Assembly (NCBI GenBank): GCA_029339195.1
Contig: JAPTJF010000134.1
Coordinates: 1-64,000 of the forward strand
Source: Micractinium sp. NFX-FRZ
Taxonomy: Eukaryota > Chlorophyta > Trebouxiophyceae > Chlorellales > Chlorellaceae
Reading direction: 5' to 3'
DNA: 64,000 bases
Shown: positions 13,001-25,300 of the stretch, in pieces
Position numbering within the stretch: position 1 is the first letter of the stretch
Layout: each line of letters begins with the position of its first letter
The notes under the pieces: model-generated
Seen by the model: the letters and a program-made list of their open reading frames with translations, nothing else
Database searches by the model: none
Told to the model about the DNA's origin: nothing
Position numbers and translations under genes: made by a program

Positions 13001-13846
13001 CTGCCAGCAACCTGCGGGCTCTCAGCATCGACGGGCGGCCAGAGGCGGCAGATGAGGGCTGGTGCGACATGCGCACGCGGCTGGTGTTCTTGCGCAGGCT
13101 GCAGGTGAGCTGTGTGGCGCGCCACGTGGCAGGGCGCCAGCACAGAGCCGCAAGTGCCGCTCCGATGCATGCCTGCCCATGCTTGCAGTGGTGTCGAGCC
13201 AGGCACGGCATGCAGAGGACACGACGTCACCTGCAAACACCTGTGTGTGCCCGCACAGTGCTTGAAGTTGCGCTCACGCTCCCTTGCTGCTCTTGCGCGC
13301 GCAGCCATGCACCAAGGCAGGTGTTGATGGTTTCTTGTCTGATGCACCTGCCCGCATTTCGTGCCACACAGCTGATGCTGTTCGTGCGCGACTCTGGGTG
13401 TGCAGGGACGCATGCAGCCCTGTGCCCAACACAGCTCGTGTCCGCTTGACGCCGACACCAAACCCCATGTCTGCCATGCATCGCAGGTGCTGTTGGTGGA
13501 AAGCTAGATGTGCGAGATGCGTGGAGGCATGGCCCCCTAGCCTCTTGGCCCAAGGTGTCACTCGACGGCACACTGCCATGCACCCCTTCCCATGCAGGTG
13601 CTCTTCGTCGACAATTGGGTTTACAAGGACACATGCTATCACTCCACCCCCAGGTGGCCCTACGGTGCCCCCACAGGCGATGCCATCACACGGGACCACA
13701 GCAGCAGCAGCATGCAGGTGCTGCTGGCACGGCTGCGGGAGGCGGTTGGGCCGGCTGCCGAAGTGGCGGCGTGCAAGGAGCTGAGCGGGCACCCCGTGTA
13801 TGGCCGGCTGGGGTGGGACGCCATCGCCTGCTGGCCGGCACATTGA
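10095..13846 (+). CDS. F-box / leucine-rich repeat-like protein (610 aa)
   Basis: Eight exons: 10095-10291, 10477-10713, 11020-11175, 11407-11507, 11857-12442, 12638-12787, 12948-13104, 13598-13846. The N-terminal region reads CPNELLSKILALVPRG...RVCRRWRALALEHP, an F-box whose usual first Leu is Cys here. It would link substrates to an SCF ubiquitin ligase through SKP1 (known of the family). The rest has irregular leucine-rich repeats (LDLSGSHLLSF, LRRLSLDHSKLSQASLAAL, LTALSLAGCHLSFLP, LDLSGNAFDSPLP). Intron 4 has a GC donor (TCAG/GCACGT), and only this choice keeps the phase. The start is the first in-frame ATG after the AT-rich island; a TTG at 10029 is also in frame but less likely. Intron 7 contains decayed copies of the exon-8 start. 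The target is unknown. Confidence 0.72.
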
Positions 13847-14355
13847 TGTGGTCCACCCGAGGCACAAGAAACCGATAATGGCCGTCCTCTGGGTCTGCTG
13901 GCTTGCTTGCCTGCCTGCCTGCCTGCCTGCACGTCATGCTGCCCCCGTGTACGTCATTCTGCCTCCCGTGTGCGCCACCTTTTCGCTGCCACCAAACATG
14001 CACTGTGACATCTCTGTCAATCCCAACAGGGATTTGAAGCAGCGGAGGGGCACGGAGGCTGTGTCTGGCTTGCAGCATGCAACTTGCAGTGGTCTGATGC
14101 TACTGCGCTTAACTGCGCACTAGGCGTGGGGGGTTGCTGCTGCTGATGGCACAGTGAGAGTGGATGCCGATGTGTGGTGATCGCGGAATGCAACGTGTTG
14201 AGGATGCAACAGGGGAAGGATCAAGGGGACGGGTCGAGTCACTGTAGATGGCACACAGACCTCCCTGGCTGACACGTCTGGTTGCTCGGCCGTCTCAAGA
14301 GAAAGCACACAGGCCGGTGCTGGCTTTGAGTGCAGCTCATGTAACCAGGTCTGGC
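13847..14355. other. Convergent intergenic region
   Basis: This is 3' flanking sequence between the F-box/LRR gene and the SKIP16-like gene on the other strand. It holds a run of GCCT repeats near 13905-13930 and a TGTAA at 14340-14344 close to the opposite gene's stop. No coding sequence is supported. Confidence 0.5.
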
Positions 14356-17300
14356 TCAGAAGACCACATCGGGGACGTCGAGGCGGAAGGGGGCGCACGC
14401 GACGTCGAATTCGCGCCCCGGGTGCTGCAGGCTGCCCTCCACAAACCGGAAGGAGCCCTCCATGCTGCCCGCGGCCTCGCGCTGGTGCGTGCAGCTTTGA
14501 TAAGAGAAGTCGGGGGCGCCTGCGTAGTGGGGAGGGCGAGGGGGCAAAAACCGCTGCACGTTAGGAGCCAAGGCCTTGCAAGAGGGTTGGTGCAGGGGTT
14601 CAGCTGTGAGAGATGGTTGTAGGTGCCTACATGGGCGGGGCGATGGAAAGAAGAGGAAACCGGGGGTCACGACCTCGGCCATCTGTTGCCGCCTCCGTTG
14701 CCAGGTCAGCACAAACCCCATCCACACCACCCTTTGCCTCACTCACCCACTGCAGGCTTTGCCCGGCCCGCACACACCTGGGCGCAGCAACGGGTAGTGC
14801 CCCACCACCGCCTCGCCCCGCACTTCGTTGCACACCGCCCCGCTGGCATCCCGGATCGCCCAGTAGCGGCTGCGCAGCTGCACAGACTCCAGTGGGGCGC
14901 CGCCTGCTGGGCCTGCCAGGCTGCCCGCCAGAGAGGCCTGCTCCTCGACTGGCAGCAGCGCAAAGCGCACGCTGCAGGCACGGGGAGAGGGGAGGGGAAG
15001 AAGGGGGTGGCTGGGTGAGAGGGTGGGTGTGGCAGGAAAGTGGGCGCGCCGTTGAGCTGTGCAGCGCCATGCTTTGAGTGGCGTGCCATGTCATGCCACA
15101 CCAAGCCATGCCATGCTGTCGTTGCTGCCACACTGCGCCAAGCCGTTCAGCACTGTGCTGTGCTGCGCTTGTCACGAGCCGTGTGCACAGCACCCGACGT
15201 GCCGTGCTGCATTGCGCCGCGATGCATCGTGCTGGGCTGGATGTGGAAAGCACTGCCAGTCCCTGCACTGCTTATGCTGCACTGCACCACGCAGTGATGC
15301 ATCATGTCATGGCACGATGTGCATGCTGTGCCGTGCCGTGCCGTGCTGTGCTGTGCTGTGCTGTGCTGTGCTGTGCTGTGCTGTGCTGTGCTGTGCTGTG
15401 CTGTGCTGTGCCCACCTGTATGTGAAGAAGTACTGCCGGTCGTCCTGCGAGATCTGGGTGAGCTCCGGGACAAACAGGGGGCAGGCGCGCACACGCACAC
15501 CCTGCAGGAGAGGGCCAGATGGGTAGCAGGGCGGGGTGGAGAGATGGTGAAGGCGGAAGCATGGTAGGTGGGCAGGCAGGGGTTCGTGGTTGGGGAGCAG
15601 CATGCCTGCCATCTGGGCGGTCTCCGAGCAGGCCCCTGGCGTTCCAAGCAGTGGTGCAGACCTTGCCCCGGCCAAGGCACTCGGTACACCACCTGTTGCA
15701 GTGACCCCCAATCTCCGTGCGCACCAGCAAAATCGTGTCACCCTCGGCGGCAGCCTACGGCCTCCACGCGACAGCTGGGGAAAGAACGAGGTGCCCAACC
15801 CCTCGGGGTACCTCCGCCTTTGAGTATTCAGCGCACCCCGTGCCACGCTCACCCTACTTCTCATGTTCACACACAAAATCGCCCAAGCTTAAACAGCAAT
15901 CACATCGCCTGTGCCCTCCTGCCAAACCCCGGTTTGGCCCCTGCGGCACCCCCCCCCCTGCCGCACCTCGGTGACCGCCTCTGCCCTCCAGGGCGGCAGC
16001 TGCGGGAACAGGGAGATGCCCACCCCCTCGGGGTATTCCGCCTCCAGCGCCTCCACACCAAAGCGGCCAGAGGAGAGCGCGGCGGCGTACGCCTCAAACC
16101 AGCGCAGCACGCCGTCACGGGGCACGCCGCCTGCAAAGGTGGGGAGGGGAAACAGTGGTCCAGCGGGCGTCTGGGCAGGTGAGGTGAGCCGACCGGCCGT
16201 CCAGGCTTGCAGGGGTGGTGCCAGCAGTGCAGCCGGAGCAGGCTGGCGCGTGACCCAGAGGCTGCGTCCTGGGCCTGTCCAGGCAGACCAGACCAGGCCA
16301 GGCCAGGCCAGTAGTGTGCCGTGCCCTTCCCGGTGCACACAAACAAACAAACAAAAAACACAGACACAAACTCAACCGTGTGGCTCGAGCCCGCCCGCCG
16401 CACCTGGCGTGTCGTTGGGCACCGCCTGCAGGCACGTCTCCTTGTCCACCGACGCAATCTTGGCCAGCCCGTCTGCCCCATCGCAGTACACCATCTTGTT
16501 GAAGCTGCAGTGGGGCAATGCAGAGGAGACCCAAAGGTGACATAGTCGGGGCGAGGGCGACAGGCAGGGACCAGGCAGCCGCATGTTAAATTGAAACCAT
16601 TTTAGCGGCTTCCCAACACGTGAGTGAGCCGTCCAGGAGCGCAGGCAGGCAGGCAGGCAGGCTGGCACACACAGCACACATACACAGCACAACAGCACAC
16701 AGCACACACACAGCACACACAGAACAACAGGGCTCACTTGTGTGATGCGGCAAAGAGGGCGCGCTTGTCTCGCGGCGGGAAGCCCAGCTGGCTGTGGGCG
16801 GTGCGCGTCCAGCGCACCAGGCGGCGCAGCGGCAGCATACGGGTGCACACCAGGTGGCTGTAGAACGAGTAGCCTGCGAGTCAGGTGCCGAAACGACAAG
16901 TGCTCAAGCAATAGTGAAAGAATAGTGGCAACGAATAGGGAGGTGGCTGAACAGCTGGCAGCTACGAGGCAGAGGAGCGAGTGAGAGAGCGGCCGCGATG
17001 CCTCAGCGCCTAATGCAACATTTGCAACGGCACAACTAAAGCAAGCCAGAACAGGGCACCACAGCGCATTGCGGGGCAGAGCAGAGGGTGGAATGAGATA
17101 GGGAAGTGCACGCTGCTGCCCGACCGTTGCGCCGATGCATCCGCAGGGAAGGCAAGGGGAGCACACTCCCTGCACAGCGGAAGTGCACCGCAAAGGGGGC
17201 GTTTGCCTGCCTGGCACTGCTCAGCCTCACCCCCAAAGAGCCCGTGGAAGATGGACTGGTGCGCCGCCGTGCGCTGGAGGTCCACCTGCGCTCATGGGGG

Positions 17301-18539
17301 CAGGCAGGAAAATGAGACAAAGGAGGCAGGGGCGGGGGGCAGGGTGAGGGCCGCGTGGGGACCACCAGACCGGCCTTGGCAAATGGACTTGCCCGCTGTC
17401 GTGCACCGTCAGTCTGCCTGCATCCATATGGGCGGGGAGGGCGGTGTGATAGGGGCGCGGGGAGGGGCGAAGCGGGCACCACAGCTACCCGTTTGACCCG
17501 TCAAAGTGGTCGTTGTGAGTTAGTAGGACAAAACCAAGCTGGAACGCGCCTCTGGGACCATCCAGCCTACCCATATCGAGCCCACTTGCCTGCCTGTCAA
17601 ACTCTAGTTCCTGCCCGTCGTGCACGCGGTACAGCACGCGCAGCGCGGGGGGGAGGGAGAAGCCCAGCTGGCGCTCTGCATCGTCCAGCTGCGCCTCGCT
17701 GGCGCCAGCGCTGCAGCACGGGAGACGGGCAGCGTGGTAAGCAGCACACAGGGCGGCCACCCCGCACGAGAGTGGAGGGCATGCCGGTTGGGTGGGTTGA
17801 GCAAATGGCGGGGGCACAGCCTGCCATCACGAGGCTCGGCACTACCATTGGTGGGGAGACGTAACGAGACACGCACCGCACATATGCGCATCGACGGCGG
17901 CAACAGAAGGCTGGGAAACACTGTGGTACCAGGTGCCGCTGCTTCCCCAACATCATTTGAAGATGCGATGAAGGAAAACCAAGGCACACACTCGCTGACC
18001 GTGCTCCCGGCCACCCGGGGCGTGCTCACCGCAGGGACGCAGCCACTGCCGGCACGTGCTGCGCCGTCCACTCCTCCACAAGGCGCCACGCCCGCAGCGC
18101 CCTGCCTGCCAGCTCTCCGTACCGTCCGAATTCAGAGCGCCAGGCGCCATAGGCAGCTTTAAAGCCTGGCAGCGGAGCGCCGTCTGGGGTGCGGGCGGCA
18201 GGCAGGCTGTAGTCCGCCTCGCACAGCGCCCGCCACAGGCCCTCCTCCTGACCCACGGCCTGCCGCCAGGCTCGGTGGGTGCAAGCCGCAGCTGCCAGGT
18301 CGGTGGGGGCCAGGAAGCTGCAGGCATAGCAGTGCAGGCGGGTGAGCCAAGTACAGGCAGGCAGGCGTGGGTGTCGGGCAGGCGGGGCCTGGCGGGGCGA
18401 GCCGGCGGTGGCGGTCCAGCAGCAGCATCGGGGCGGCCCAGGGGAGCAGCTATAGCCCGCGCTACCTGAAGATCCGCGACAAACACTCGGCCGTGAGGCT
18501 GTCTACAGTGGGAGGGGGCTCCGGCGAGGCCGACGACAT
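14356..18539 (-). CDS. SKIP16: SKIP16-like F-box protein with SMI1/KNR4 and ApaG domains (460 aa)
   Basis: Ten exons on the minus strand: 18466-18539, 18030-18317, 17590-17710, 17231-17285, 16738-16873, 16404-16504, 15967-16130, 15416-15501, 14778-14971, 14356-14519. All phases agree. Residues about 13-50 form an F-box ([24 protein letters not shown]). Residues about 121-235 resemble SMI1/KNR4 ([19 protein letters not shown], then FHGLFGGYSFYSH). Residues about 314-455 are an ApaG/DUF525 domain ([36 protein letters not shown]). This order is that of plant SKIP16, an SKP1-interacting F-box protein. Intron 3 uses a GC donor (CAG/GCAAGT). A degenerate copy of exon 7 lies in intron 7 (about 15737-15830), and a GTGCT microsatellite lies at the downstream edge of exon 8. 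Confidence 0.9.
15326..15413 (+). repeat. GTGCT pentanucleotide microsatellite
   Basis: About seventeen near-perfect copies of a 5-bp unit (GTGCC drifting into GTGCT) lie in the intron after exon 8 of the SKIP16-like gene, touching its splice donor. Looser related repeats extend upstream from about 15060. The same unit recurs at 60137-60185, next to an acceptor of the FUSC/ALMT gene. Confidence 0.9.
15737..15830 (-). pseudogene. Decayed copy of SKIP16-like exon 7 within an intron
   Basis: On the minus strand this intronic segment reads [17 protein letters not shown]. The true exon reads [17 protein letters not shown] at 15967-16045. Similarity covers roughly 75 bases, but the frame after it is unusable. 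Splicing directly from exon 7 (AVTE) to exon 8 ([10 protein letters not shown]) gives the expected ApaG start, so the copy is not needed. Confidence 0.75.
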
Positions 18540-19251
18540 CACAAGAGAGTCGCAAAACCCCACTACACTTCAAGGAGCCGCTATAGAGAGCGAACAATTG
18601 CTGATCACCGAGGTAGGTCTGGAACGATGCGCGGTCTTGGCAGCCAGGCGCATGTGGCAGGTCGTGCACAGCAGTGGCGCCCGCTTGCAGTTCTACACCA
18701 GAACACTCGAGTAAAGCTGTGGCACACTGAAGCACCAATCACCTCTCACCCCTGCCAGCTCTCATCCCTTGGGCAGCAAGTTGCGTAACATGGCAGCCAG
18801 GAGCTAGCGTGACCGCACGAACGACGGCGCACCCCGCGCAGAGGAGTGAAAACGGTCACACAAGCGAACACAGGGCGTGGTGGCGGGGAGCGGCGCCGGC
18901 AAGGGGCGGGGTGCGCCCATGCTCCGCAGAAGGGAGGGGGAATAGTGCAACGAATCACCAGGGTGCAAGAAACATGTGTGGTGTGAGCGCGCCGGCAGTG
19001 CCTGCCGTGCGCTTGTTGCGTCAGAAGAAAGGGGTGGGTGGGTGGGTGGGTGGGAAGGTGGGAAAGGGCCCCACCAAGGGGTGTCTGACGCGCTGCCCCC
19101 GCACCCTGGCAGCGCGCACCCGGCTGGGCCGTCCAGCTGCTGCTGCTGACGCAGCGGCAGCGGCAGGCAGCCAGCAGGCCAGCCAGCCAGCGCCACCTGT
19201 AGCTGCCAGCTAGCTCGCGCTTAGCCAGCAGCTACAGTAGTGCCAGCCAGC
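18540..19251. other. Intergenic between two minus-strand genes
   Basis: This is the promoter side of the SKIP16-like gene and the 3' flank of the two-RRM gene. It has a GTGG repeat at about 19033-19052 and no supported coding sequence. Confidence 0.5.
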
Positions 19252-21728
19252 TTACGCGTACTTGTCGAGGCGCACAGACAGGGTGCGGCCCTCCAGCTCG
19301 GAGCCGTTGAACTGCTCAATGGCAGCCTCCGCCTCCTCAGCAGTCTCGTAGCGCACGGTGCCGTAGCCGCGGCTGCAGGGGGTGTGGAAACGGGGCACAT
19401 GCATGCAAAGAGGGCTCAGTGGGGCTGGGCGAGGGGGGGATGTGCGTGCATGAAGAGGAGGCTTGAGTACAGTGTGGCGGAGGGCTCGCTGGTTTGCTGT
19501 GCCAGCCGACTTGCCTGCCGCGCACGCTGCTGCCACAGCAGGCCTCGCCGCACTCGGCGGGGCGCCTCACAACAGAACCCCACTTAGCGCTGCACAGCCT
19601 CTCCCCAGCACTCACAGGGCCGCCAGGACAGCAGGATGTTGGGTTCAGGGTTCCGCATGTGCCCCACCCCCACACCCTTCAGGCCCTGTGCCCCCGGCGC
19701 TCACCTGCGGCCGTCGCGGCCGAACACGACGTCGGCGCGCACAATGTTGCCGCCGCCGCCGGCCATCAGGTCCTTGAGCTCCTTCCAGGTCCACGCCCAG
19801 GGCAGGCCGTTGACCACAATCTGCAGCCCGCTGCTCTGGTTGACCTCCTCGCCCTCGGCGCCAGCCTCCGGGGGCGGGCCGCGGCCGCGGCCGCGGCCGC
19901 GCCCACGCCCGCCCTCGGGGCGGGGCTCCCGGGGCTCCCGAGGCTCGCGGGGCTCGCGCGGGGGGCGCGCGGGCGGGGTGATCCCGTTCTCCTCGTTGTA
20001 CTGCAGGGGCGGTACACGCGTGGGGAGCGGGTGGGTGAGGCGGTACGTTGATGAGGCGGTGCGTTGAGATGAGGGGAGGAGGCGAGTGCGAGAGGGTTGT
20101 TGAGTGGTGGTGCAGCTGCCATGGCTGACGCGCTGCTTGCGACATTGCATGCCAAGCGGGCTGCACAGAGAGCAAGCTGCGCTGCCAAGCGGGCTGCACA
20201 GAGAGCAAGCTGCGCTGCCAAGCGGGCTGCACAAAGAGCAAGCTGCGCTGCCTGGCACATGGCACAGGGGCGGGCCTGCTGCTGCTCTCGCCAGCATGCT
20301 GCTGCAGCGGGCTGTCCACCCAACCAACAGCGCGCCGCGCTGGCCCCCCCGCTTCCACAATCACAGCACACGCCCAAACCAAGCAGAACCACGAATGGCA
20401 ACAGAAGCAACACTTCCGTACACCTGCTAACACTGGCATCCATCGGTGCTGCGCCGCCCAGCCGGCACAGAACACGGGCTACACATGCACTTAAAACCCT
20501 CTTCAAGACTGACTAAAGCACCGGCCATGCAGCAGTTGTGCGGGTGCCTCACCTGCTTCACGTCGCGGTCCTCCCGGTCCTCGCGCACCAGGATGGTGCG
20601 CCCGCCCAGCTCCACGCCGTTGAGCGTGTTGATGGCCGCCAGCGCCTCCTCGGGGGTCTCAAACTCCACGATGCCCCACCCCTTGGAGCGGCCTGGCAGG
20701 GGAGGGAATGGGAGGGGAGAAGGAGGCGAGAGAGGGGTGGGGTGGGCGGTGAGAGAGGGGGCAGGTGCTGCCAGGAGGAGCCCAGGGCTTGCCGGGCTGC
20801 GCAGATCAGCCCGCCGCCTCGGAAATCTGCCGTTCGAGATCAAGCTGCTACTGGCACACTGTTTGCCCTCTGTTCTTTGAACTGCGCATGGGCAGGTAGC
20901 TTCCCTGTGCTCCTGCTCTGTGCCAGCACCCAATAGACAATGCGTCACATCACATCAGATCACATCACATCACTCGCTGATTACACGCACCCGCCTCATC
21001 CTTGATCACGTTGGAGTAGACAACGTTGCCGCACTCGCGGAACCTGCAGGACAACAACACACAGGCACGAGAGCAGGGAAAAAGCTGAGCAGGCAGGTGG
21101 TGCGGAGGCAAGCAGGCACGCGGGAGCAGCTCCCCAGCGCAGCACACGGCGGTGCGGCACACCAAGCCACACTGCACGTCAATTGGCAGGCAGGCCAGCA
21201 GCGCGGGCAGACGCACTTGTCCTTCAGGTCCTGCCAGGACGACCTCCACGCCAGGTTGGAGACGTAGACCCGGCGGCCAACGTGCATCACCTCCTCGTCT
21301 GCAGAGAAGGAAGGGGCAGGGCAGCGAGTGAGTGGGGCGGGGCTCGGCGGAGTGGGGCGGGGGAGGGCGGCCGCTGGGGCGTGAGCCTCAGGAGCGCGTG
21401 GCGTGAGGCTGGGCGCCTCGATCGCCCAAATCGCCCCTGTTCTGGCATTCGTGCACCGAGGGCGTGCCGCCAGGGCACCCAGACCGGAGACCCGCTGCTC
21501 CCGGGGCTCGCATGCAGCCCTATCCGTGAGGGCGGTCCTCTTGCTGCGTCCGTCCGCTCGCAACCGCCTCGCTGTTCCCCAATTCAGCGCCCAAGGGGCT
21601 GCGTTCGCAGCTCACCACCCAATCTCGATGGCCGCTCCGCCCGGCCAGCATCGGAGGCACCGCCTGTCACAGCAACAGCCATCGCTCAACCAGCCCTTTG
21701 ACAGCCCCTCCGCGCACTCACCAGCCAT
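19252..21728 (-). CDS. Two-RRM RNA/ssDNA-binding protein with RGG-like linker (232 aa)
   Basis: Six exons on the minus strand: 21722-21728, 21217-21298, 20991-21043, 20553-20692, 19705-20000, 19252-19372. The first coding exon is only 7 nt (ATGGCTG before a GTGAGTG donor) and joins to give MADEEVMHVGRRVYVSNL. RRM1 spans about residues 10-85 (RNP2 VYVSNL, RNP1 KGWGIVEF). RRM2 spans about 153-229 (RNP2 IVVNGL, RNP1 RGYGTVRY) and ends almost at the C-terminus. The linker holds REP repeats and alternating Gly-Arg. This architecture matches GBP2/Gbp1p-like proteins, which bind mRNA or G-rich single strands; the exact role here is not fixed by sequence. An internal ATG (MHVGRR) is an alternative start. 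Intron 4 holds a 33-bp minisatellite. Confidence 0.88.
20147..20250 (+). repeat. 33-bp minisatellite, three copies
   Basis: Three consecutive near-identical 33-bp units (GCCAAGCGGGCTGCACAGAG type, each ending AGCAAGCTGCGCT) lie in intron 4 of the two-RRM gene. Copy 3 differs by one base (ACAAAGAG). On either strand the unit length keeps the frame open, which produces spurious long open frames. Confidence 0.9.
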
Positions 21729-22335
21729 TCTGCAGCCCCTGTGTCCAAAGCCCCTGCTACCGTCCCGGGCCTCCCGTTTCTCGTCACTCCCACTAGCGTG
21801 ATGCCAAGCAGGGTGCTGGGGCCCGGTTTAGGGCGCACCCACCCAAATGAGCCGACGTGGCGGGGGGCTGCATGGAAGGGCTTTGTGGGCTCTCGCAGCC
21901 CCGCATCGAGCAAACCTGGGATCTCGGACATCTGCTTGTGCTTCGATCAACTTCGGGCGCCCACAGCGCAGCAGCGAGACCCGCAGATCGCCCGCGAAGC
22001 CCTCGCTCGCCCCTTTCAGGGCTTGCCTGTCTGTCGCAACATTGGGGTCATCCCAATAGCATACCCTGCGCTGTTAGCGTGCAAGGGTCGCCGTGCTGTC
22101 GGCAGCCGGCTAGGGCGCAAAGCTCCTCCCTACCTGCGACAGCACCGTGCGCCTCACAGATCCCGCGCACGTGCGATCCAGCAGCTAGGTGAGGTCTAGG
22201 GCCCGGCCAGCCGTCGGTCAATGCCCCACCACTCCTGCCGCCACCCGCCCCGCCTCTGCTGCCGCCGCACCCGTGTGAATGCGCCTGCCCTGCTCCACCT
22301 GCCCTGCTCTTCCGTTCATGCAGCACACCAGCACC
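21729..22335. promoter_or_regulatory. Divergent promoter region (two-RRM gene / V-ATPase H)
   Basis: About 600 bases separate two divergently transcribed genes. There is no coding sequence. No TATA box or other named element was recognised. The role is inferred from gene orientation only. Confidence 0.5.
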
Positions 22336-25300
22336 ATGGCGGCCAGCATGCTTTACACCGACGAGCCCGACTTTCAGCTCAGCGACTCGCTGGCGGTGCT
22401 GCGCCGCGACATCCCCTGGGACATTTACCAGACCGCGCGCCTCATCACCGACAGAGACCTGCAGCTGCTGCGCCGGTTTGATAAGAAGGAGCCAGCCTAC
22501 CAGGCCAAGCTGCTGGAGGAGGTGGGTGCCTTGTGCAGGAGGGCAAGCGGGGCCTGGTGGGCCCGCAGCAGGCCTGGGCGAGACCGGTGGAGGCAGGAGG
22601 AGATGCAGGTGCATTGCCAGTGCAGTGTACAAGGCCCTGCGTGCTGGCTTGCTGGGTACAGCAGGGCCGGCAGGCACTAGCCTCGTCGAGTTGCGTGCCG
22701 ACATGTCGGTCGGGCACCCGACGTGCCGCTCAGCTCAGCTGCCCCGCTCGGCCGCCCTCCTGCAGTCGGGCCCCTCCTACATCGAGGCCTTCCTCACGGT
22801 GCTGAAGAATGTGACCAAGGATGAGACGGTGCAGTATGTGCTGGCGCTGCTGGAGCAGATGCTGGCAGGTGCGCCGCTGTGCCCGCTGTGCGCTGCTGTG
22901 CGGTCGGCCGGAGCGCTGTGCTGTGCTGCACTGATGGCCTCGTGCTGTGCTGCTGCGATGTGCTGTACAGTAGCGCTGTGCTGTGCTTTGTGCTGTGCTG
23001 GCGCCCCTTGCTGCGCCGCTGTGTGCCGCTGTGCGCTGCTGACACACTGCCGCATGAGCTGCGCTGCACAGCAAGCTGTGCTGCGCAGAGGGACTAGTGC
23101 ATGGGGCTGTGTTTGCCTCTTTCCGTCCACCCCAGCACCACCTGTACTGCGTGCCTCGCCTGCTGGCCCACTGCTGCTGCCCCTGCCCTTGCCCTGGCAC
23201 CCAACAGAGGACTCCTCACGCGCCAGCCTCTTCCACGTGCTCCCCACCACCGGCCCCGGCGGCGCTCTGGACTCCTACCAGATCCTGCTGCGCCTGCTGC
23301 ACCGCAACGACTGGTTCACCCAAGAGAAGGCCTGCCTGCTGCTGACGGCGGTGCTTGCCAGCCGGCCGGACAAGGGCGCACTCAAGGCGCCCTCCAGCAG
23401 CGCCAGCGGTGCCTCCACGTCAGCGGCGGGCGCAGCGGGCGGCGGGGTGGTGGTGGCGGCAGAGGTGGCGGCGGCACCCGCGGCCGAGGAGGTTCAGAAA
23501 GCGGCGGCGGCGTTCATCGACTGGCTGTGCGCGCAGCTGCGGCGGCCCTCCGACCCCGCGCGCTCCGTCCCTACCTCTGTGCACGCGCTCAGCCAGCTGC
23601 TGCGGGAGCCGGCGATGCGCGTGATGCTGCACCGCGCGGGGGGCGTGCAGCTGGTGGCGCCGCTGGTGGTGATGCCGCAGGCGGGCAGCGGGGGGCTCAA
23701 CATCCAGCTGCTGTACGAGGCCACGCTGTGCTGCTGGGAGCTGTCGTTCAACCGCCCTGCGGCAGACGTGCTGTGCGGGTCGACAAACGTGGTGGGGGCG
23801 CTGGTGGACATCGTCCGTCTGGCACAGGTGGGTGCGGCCAGGGCCAGGCCAGGGGCAGGGCGGGGCAAACAGGGGCGAGGCAGGGGCGCTGGTGTGCACG
23901 GCACAGGCGGCTCTGGAGGGACCAACCTCTTGGCAGCAGGCCCCATGCCCCCGACACATCACCCACCTGCCCTGCTACCCAGCCCGCTGCCTTCCCTGCA
24001 AACCTCACTCCCTCCCTCGCTCGCTCCCTCTGCAGAAGGAGAAGCTGGTGCGCGTGGCGCTGATGGCGCTGAAGAACCTGATCTCAGTGGGCCCGATGTC
24101 TCTGGAGTATGCGGTGGTGGAGAAGGGGCTGCCCAAGGCGCTGTCCAACCGCGCGCTGCAGGTGGGCGGCTGGCTGTGGCGGGCCGGCCGGCTGGGGTGG
24201 ACCGGACGTGTTGCGTTGCACCCTGCCTGGTTGCCGGTGCCATCTGAGGATGTGCACCGCCTCTGCATGGGCCACGCCGCCTCGTACTGAGCCCGCCCCC
24301 TGCTGCGGTGCGTGCATCTCACTCATACCCCCTGCTTTGTGCTGTGCGCGCTGTGCCACCTCGTCGTGCCGCAGCACTGGGACGACCAGGACATCCCTGA
24401 ACTGCTGGGCTGGATGGACGAGCACTTGCAGGTGCAGGGCAGGGCTGGGCTGGGCTGGCCGGCTGCGGTCAACACCAGGCAGCGCAGCTCTTGTGCATGC
24501 CCTGCCTTCCAGCCTGCCTGCAGGGCATGGGCCTGCATGTTGATCAACCGAGCGGGTCCCCTGCCTGGCGTTTCGGAATGCCCCCTTGTTGCTGTTTGCG
24601 ACTGCGCCAGCGGGTGTTGCTGCTCTGTCTGTGCTTGCCGGAACTGCCGCCAAACGCATACCTGCTGCTGCGCCTGCTGTGCTGCAGGAGGGCATCGCCA
24701 CGCTGTCCTCGTTTGAGCGCTACAAGAAGGAGCTGCTTGGAGGGCAGCTGAGCTGGGCACCCATGCACGAGTCAGGTGCGCATGCCGGGCCTTGCAAGCT
24801 GGCGCTGTGGGTGCGGCCCAAGCAATGTCAGGAGCTACTGTGCTCAGGGTCTACTGTGGTCACAGTCTGCTGCATCCGACCCTGCGCCAGCCCTCATTTT
24901 CCTGCCTTTGACCACGCATCCCTGCTCCCTGCACAGCACTTTGAGTGCGGTCATTCCGAATGTGTTGCGTGCGGGCAGGACAACAACTGCCCGCACGCAA
25001 CACACTCTGTGCGTCTTGCCCGTCAACCTGTCTTAACCCTAACAGCATCTCTGCACCCACCCATGCAGATGCGTTCTGGCGCGAGAACGCCGAGAAGCTG
25101 GTGGACAACAACTGCCAGCTGCTGCGCGTGCTGCTGAAGCTGCTGGAGACGTCGCGAGACTCCACCACGCTGGCGGTGGGCTGCCAGGACCTGGCGCAGT
25201 TTGTCAGCCACATCTCGCACGGTGAGCCGCACGTAGCGGGTGGCAGGCAAGGGAGAGGGAGGGCAGGGAGGAGGTGATGCGGGCAGGGCGCAGGGAGGAG

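Noticed and set aside
15059..15425. Cys/Val/Leu-rich open frames over the GTGCT repeat
   Set aside because: These are translations of a pentanucleotide microsatellite, open in several frames only because of the repeat. No gene evidence.
20097..20516. Ala/Arg-rich open frame over the 33-bp minisatellite
   Set aside because: It lies within an intron of the two-RRM gene. The frame is kept open by repeat length, and no other coding signal is present.
22777..23250. Open frames in V-ATPase H intron 2
   Set aside because: CTGTG-rich low-complexity sequence. Removing it as an intron gives the correct V-ATPase H protein.
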